A stretch of 64,000 bases of DNA, taken from NCBI GenBank assembly GCA_024398835.1, contig JAKSIK010000007.1, positions 1-64,000 on the forward strand, in the 5' to 3' direction. Positions 62,601 to 64,000 of the stretch are shown here, piece after piece (position 1 is the first letter of the stretch; the number at the start of each line of letters is the position of its first letter). The DNA is from Fibrobacter sp. (GTDB lineage: Bacteria; Fibrobacterota; Fibrobacteria; Fibrobacterales; Fibrobacteraceae). The notes under the pieces are model-generated. The model saw only the letters and a list, made by a program, of their open reading frames with translations, ran no database searches and was not told the origin of the DNA. The position numbers were made by a program, and so were the translations under genes.

Positions 62601-62790
62601 AACCACCCTCCTTGGTGATGGTCACACCTTTACTTGTGCCACCGTATGCATAGTCAAAGCCACCTTGACGATATTGTTCGTCAAAGAACTTGTAGACTAC
62701 CAAACGAGGCGGTTTCTGCTGAGCCATCGCAGCTGTGACCGCCATTCCCAGAAGGAATACGGACGCAACTTTCAACGTTTGCTTCATCAT
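59617..62790 (-). CDS. GH51 endoglucanase F-like enzyme with multiple carbohydrate-binding modules
   Basis: 1057 residues from the ATG at 62790, which has AAGGA 8 bases upstream. A signal peptide ends at AMA before Gln. Three beta-sandwich modules follow: two similar ones (each with the FDYAYGG/FSYSYGG and DWKKVSIPL/DWKLAKIPL patterns) and a third starting VVITDFESKF. They fit the CBM30/CBM11 type of F. succinogenes CelF. The GH51 barrel begins about residue 640; the acid/base is Glu in KYWEVGNEIYGNW and the nucleophile Glu in LWLTEWNSVDF. A short C-terminal beta domain ends the chain. Length (about 118 kDa) matches CelF/Cel51A as I recall it. Arabinofuranosidase activity, also found in GH51, is the alternative. 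It is secreted for plant cell-wall breakdown. Confidence 0.85.
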   Translation of the reverse strand: MMKQTLKVASVFLLGMAVTAAMAQQKPPRLVVYKFFDEQYRQGGFDYAYGGTSKGVTITKEGGYKSKAALNIKLDPKEYSGASICLYNEFFDLNKYMLDSKIEFMIKGKKGGETVKVGLLDDEVGDGKKTQVVLPMNKYIEGGAITTDWKKVSIPLVDFPDRGLYWDNTRKSEFPARIDWDKIAEIRFSIDKSAATDFEIWVDNIEIVKGNKKAKPKAKIIYWDENNDVIDGPKDPAKLDGKAKTLATFYDNNLKGFSYSYGGLSAQREAQSKTSGNPNVLAMYIDNNDWSGVTYSLGEGKFIDLSKVRDKGGLYFWIKGKLGGEKVYVGILDNQGNDIKSQTKISLNDWIEGAKVGTDWKLAKIPLKKFNGKGKAWDANKQAEVAKDVQWDKIQEIRFSVGKGENAGEPGKPAPVTIFVDQITFTENIDWVDPDIKWDSWNSKAPEVVITDFESKFAKDVWEPSNGPKSKVEVEVGAATTKLDGHSLNIKHFEMSDWVDIVFDMAKTGRPDADRDWTKHWGIMFDVYSERAWQSITVQIGDAGNELFVANTGVPRGRNTVIVPFRAFSKFPYYQPPNAKENGVFDLNKVTSLDFKPGGEGSNGSFEVDNIKLTNMREVKAADRPAVVKVEVKGSSDVLNPEISGGLFGINAALWDGDMLKNPKFKVQTAEFAKRINHGIIRYPGGLRADDDHWKEILDNHDWMVDTDEFLAWLKETGSNAMFTVNFGSGTAEEAAAWVKHTNVDKKAGIKYWEVGNEIYGNWHPYYEKYGKDGGTIYGKRAREFIVAMKKVDPTIKVALVGVLDGQWNDNMLREAGDVADGIIVHHYPQHYGEENDFALLSAPQDLAPIYERLHKLVDKWTAELHKEKKFELWLTEWNSVDFNPGPQTIAVENGLFVADYLGMLATENVDNAQYWDIHNDITPEGGDYGYLTRSAEECMNCARPSYWAFQMASDGLRGKLLKTTIEGDNESLLSTYYTENGKKKSLLVINKSPYSDYELKLSIPGFTGKAKIQTLDKTSEKLKEGWENDPSKKAKPVDLSKPVKVGKRTVNLIVLE

Positions 62791-62889
62791 ATGTCTCATC
62801 CTTATGTTTAGGTTTTGTTTTTTGAAATTTAAACTCTTAGATATGTAAAGTACTCTGCGCAAGCAATTTTGCGTGCACAGAAGAAAACA

Positions 62890-63624
62890 CTACTTGGCTT
62901 CCTTCAGCATCTTCTCCACGAGATCCGGGCTGAAGCGGTCTTGACGCTTACCATTGATGTAGAAGTTAGGCGTTCCCTGAACACCAACCTTCACACCCAA
63001 CTGGAAGTCCTTGTCGATGCGAGCAGACATGGCAGAATCAAGAACCATGTCCTTCTTGAACTGTTCGATGTTCAAGCCGACCTGTTTTGCAACTTCGATA
63101 TAGATGGAATCGCTGAGCTCCTTGGAATGGGGAGCCAAGGCGTAACGATATTCCCAGAACTTGCCCTGCTTGTGGGCTGCAATGGAAGACGCAGCAGCAG
63201 CCTGAGCATTAACATGGAAACTCAGAGGAAAATGCTTGTACACGAACTTGATTTCGTTGGGGTACTTCTTGTTCAGTTCCTGCATCACCGGAGCAATACG
63301 GCTGCAGTAGGGGCACTGGAATTCGGTAAATTCCACAATGGTGAGCTTCGGGTTCTTGGTGTTGCCGAACACTGGGCTATCTTCATCAGGGATGTCCCAC
63401 ACCTTGTTGTCCGCTTCCATCTCGGCACGGGCCTGTTCCAAAGAAATGCCGCGTTTGTCCAAAGCATATTTGAGGACTTCAAACTCTTCCTTCAAAACAT
63501 TGAAATTCTTCTCAAGAGAATCCAACTTAGCTTGTCCACCAAAGGAACCTCCGGCAGAAGCTTGATTACAGGCAACAAGGCTACCAACCAGGATAGCCAA
63601 TGCGATAATGGAAAAATGTTTCAT
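62890..63624 (-). CDS. DsbA-like thioredoxin-fold lipoprotein
   Basis: 244 residues from the ATG at 63624, which has AAAGG 6 bases upstream; an ATG 6 bases earlier is directly next to that site. MKHFSIIALAILVGSLVAC is a lipoprotein signal with Cys19. A helical linker (KLDSLEKNFNVLKEEFEVLK) leads to a DsbA/BdbD-type domain: FTEFQCPYCSRIAPVMQELN with the CPYC active site, FVYKHFPLSFH, and the cis-Pro in VGVQGTPNFYING. It should oxidise or isomerise cysteines of secreted proteins. It lies about 100 bases upstream of the GH51 gene on the same strand but no clear terminator separates them. Confidence 0.9.
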   Translation of the reverse strand: MKHFSIIALAILVGSLVACNQASAGGSFGGQAKLDSLEKNFNVLKEEFEVLKYALDKRGISLEQARAEMEADNKVWDIPDEDSPVFGNTKNPKLTIVEFTEFQCPYCSRIAPVMQELNKKYPNEIKFVYKHFPLSFHVNAQAAAASSIAAHKQGKFWEYRYALAPHSKELSDSIYIEVAKQVGLNIEQFKKDMVLDSAMSARIDKDFQLGVKVGVQGTPNFYINGKRQDRFSPDLVEKMLKEAK

Positions 63625-63654
63625 ATTCATCCTTTACTTTTTATATAAACTCGC

Positions 63655-63673
63655 AGACCACCCTCGGTGGTCT
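63655..63673. other. Perfect short hairpin upstream of the DsbA-like gene
   Basis: AGACCACC pairs with GGTGGTCT around CTC. It lies about 30 bases before the start of the DsbA-like gene. There is no strong T-run on either strand, so it may be a 5' untranslated stem or a weak terminator of the gene to the right. Confidence 0.4.
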
Positions 63674-63711
63674 ACCTTCATTATTTTGAAATATATAAAA
63701 AGAACCTGCGA

Positions 63712-63727
63712 TATGATGCATATCACA
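63712..63727. promoter_or_regulatory. Possible CRP/FNR-family binding site
   Basis: Read on the minus strand, TGTGATATGCATCATA has TGTGA and a near-matching TCATA six bases apart, and an exact TGAT-N4-ATCA core as in FNR sites. It lies about 90 bases upstream of the DsbA-like gene. A single site by eye; chance cannot be excluded. Confidence 0.3.
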
Positions 63728-63837
63728 TATTTTATGGAAAGGTTGGAGATTAACGGGATTCCCATGCCGCGGAGTCCGCCGACTCACAACTGATTGAGCA
63801 TCAATGAGTTACGGCCGAATGCCTGCAAGCCAACTTT

Positions 63838-64000
63838 TTATGCGCAAAAATCTTTTACGGACTGGGTGGGGTTCGTAATGTACTGAAGTGCAGCCTTATT
63901 TTGACGGACTGCGGCCATCTGCACCTTCTCGCCGGGGCGGGAAACAAACTGAATAGCACGAAAATCTGCCTCCACTGCCGCCATTTGAATGTTTTCCATC
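63838..64000 (-). CDS. C-terminal end of a DUF4116-like repeat protein (runs off the window)
   Basis: A minus-strand frame is open from the window edge to the stop at 63838-63840 and encodes about 54 residues. It contains two copies of a short repeat, MAAVEADFRAIQFVSRPGEK and MAAVRQNKAALQYITNP, the spacing and wording of DUF4116 repeats (AAVKQNxxALQYV). An ATG at 63999 is in frame but the repeat structure suggests that the gene continues upstream. Function unknown. The 207 bases between this stop and the DsbA-like gene hold only the hairpin and the possible regulator site. Confidence 0.65.
   Translation of the reverse strand, partial: MENIQMAAVEADFRAIQFVSRPGEKVQMAAVRQNKAALQYITNPTQSVKDFCA

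Noticed and set aside
60034..62811. A 925-codon open frame on the plus strand
   Set aside because: It lies exactly opposite the GH51 gene, whose family, signal peptide and catalytic motifs are clear. The frame is open because of biased codon use in the real gene; it has no recognisable domain.

Overview
The window looks like a chromosomal segment of a Fibrobacter-type bacterium (phylum Fibrobacterota), close to Fibrobacter succinogenes. Three things point there: a protein of the F. succinogenes major paralogous domain family (563-1207); a very large secreted GH51 enzyme with cellulose-binding-type modules, resembling endoglucanase F (59617-62790); and a Gram-negative envelope gene set (secretin, POTRA/beta-barrel protein, MCE protein, lipoproteins). 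The species assignment rests on family recognition only. I see no insertion sequence, prophage, CRISPR array, tRNA or rRNA gene.

Layout. 1-1.2 kb: 3' end of an aconitase gene and a FISUMP-domain gene. 1.2-8.2 kb: the most unusual region. A three-domain NRPS-like gene (A-PCP-C) is divergent from a row of a MATE transporter fused to an RsbW-like ATPase domain, an RsbV-like STAS protein, a membrane RsbU/SpoIIE-type phosphatase and a RidA-family protein. This looks like a partner-switching circuit wired directly into an exporter beside a small biosynthetic enzyme. 8.2-16.5 kb: an HD-domain protein, a fused two-repeat siroheme-decarboxylase-like protein, a second MATE transporter, dnaG, a two-gene sufC/sufBD pair that may be a minimal SMS-type Fe-S system, and three small poorly known genes. 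16.6-18.2 kb: a cellulose-synthase-like glycosyltransferase.

18.2-26.0 kb: two type IV pilus/type II secretion-like operons on the minus strand (secretin, GspC/PilP-like protein, three pseudopilin-like proteins; then a Trm112-like protein, an acidic TPR protein and PilT). 26.1-32.5 kb: three glycosyltransferases and a DUF2723 membrane protein, probably a lipid-linked sugar and protein O-glycosylation set. 32.5-35.3 kb: nusB and ribH-ribBA-ribE. 35.4-38.5 kb: an MCE lipid-transport protein and recG. 38.6-41.5 kb: a small membrane protein, an outer-membrane barrel protein and pyridoxal kinase.

41.5-49.7 kb: one 2706-codon gene for a secreted cadherin-repeat surface protein with a recent 669-bp internal duplication. 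49.7-50.1 kb: the only long gene-free stretch; it holds a promoter, a hairpin RNA that resembles a small SRP RNA, and a terminator. 50.1-55.1 kb: ribD, a rhodanese lipoprotein, a PAS protein and two surface proteins in one packed row. 55.1-59.5 kb: an M23 peptidase, GTP-type PEP carboxykinase and, divergently, glgC, linking gluconeogenesis to glycogen synthesis. 59.6-64.0 kb: the GH51 enzyme, a DsbA-like lipoprotein and the tail of a DUF4116-like gene that runs off the window. ORF coordinates are firm; start sites were moved where a Shine-Dalgarno sequence or neighbouring gene decided them.
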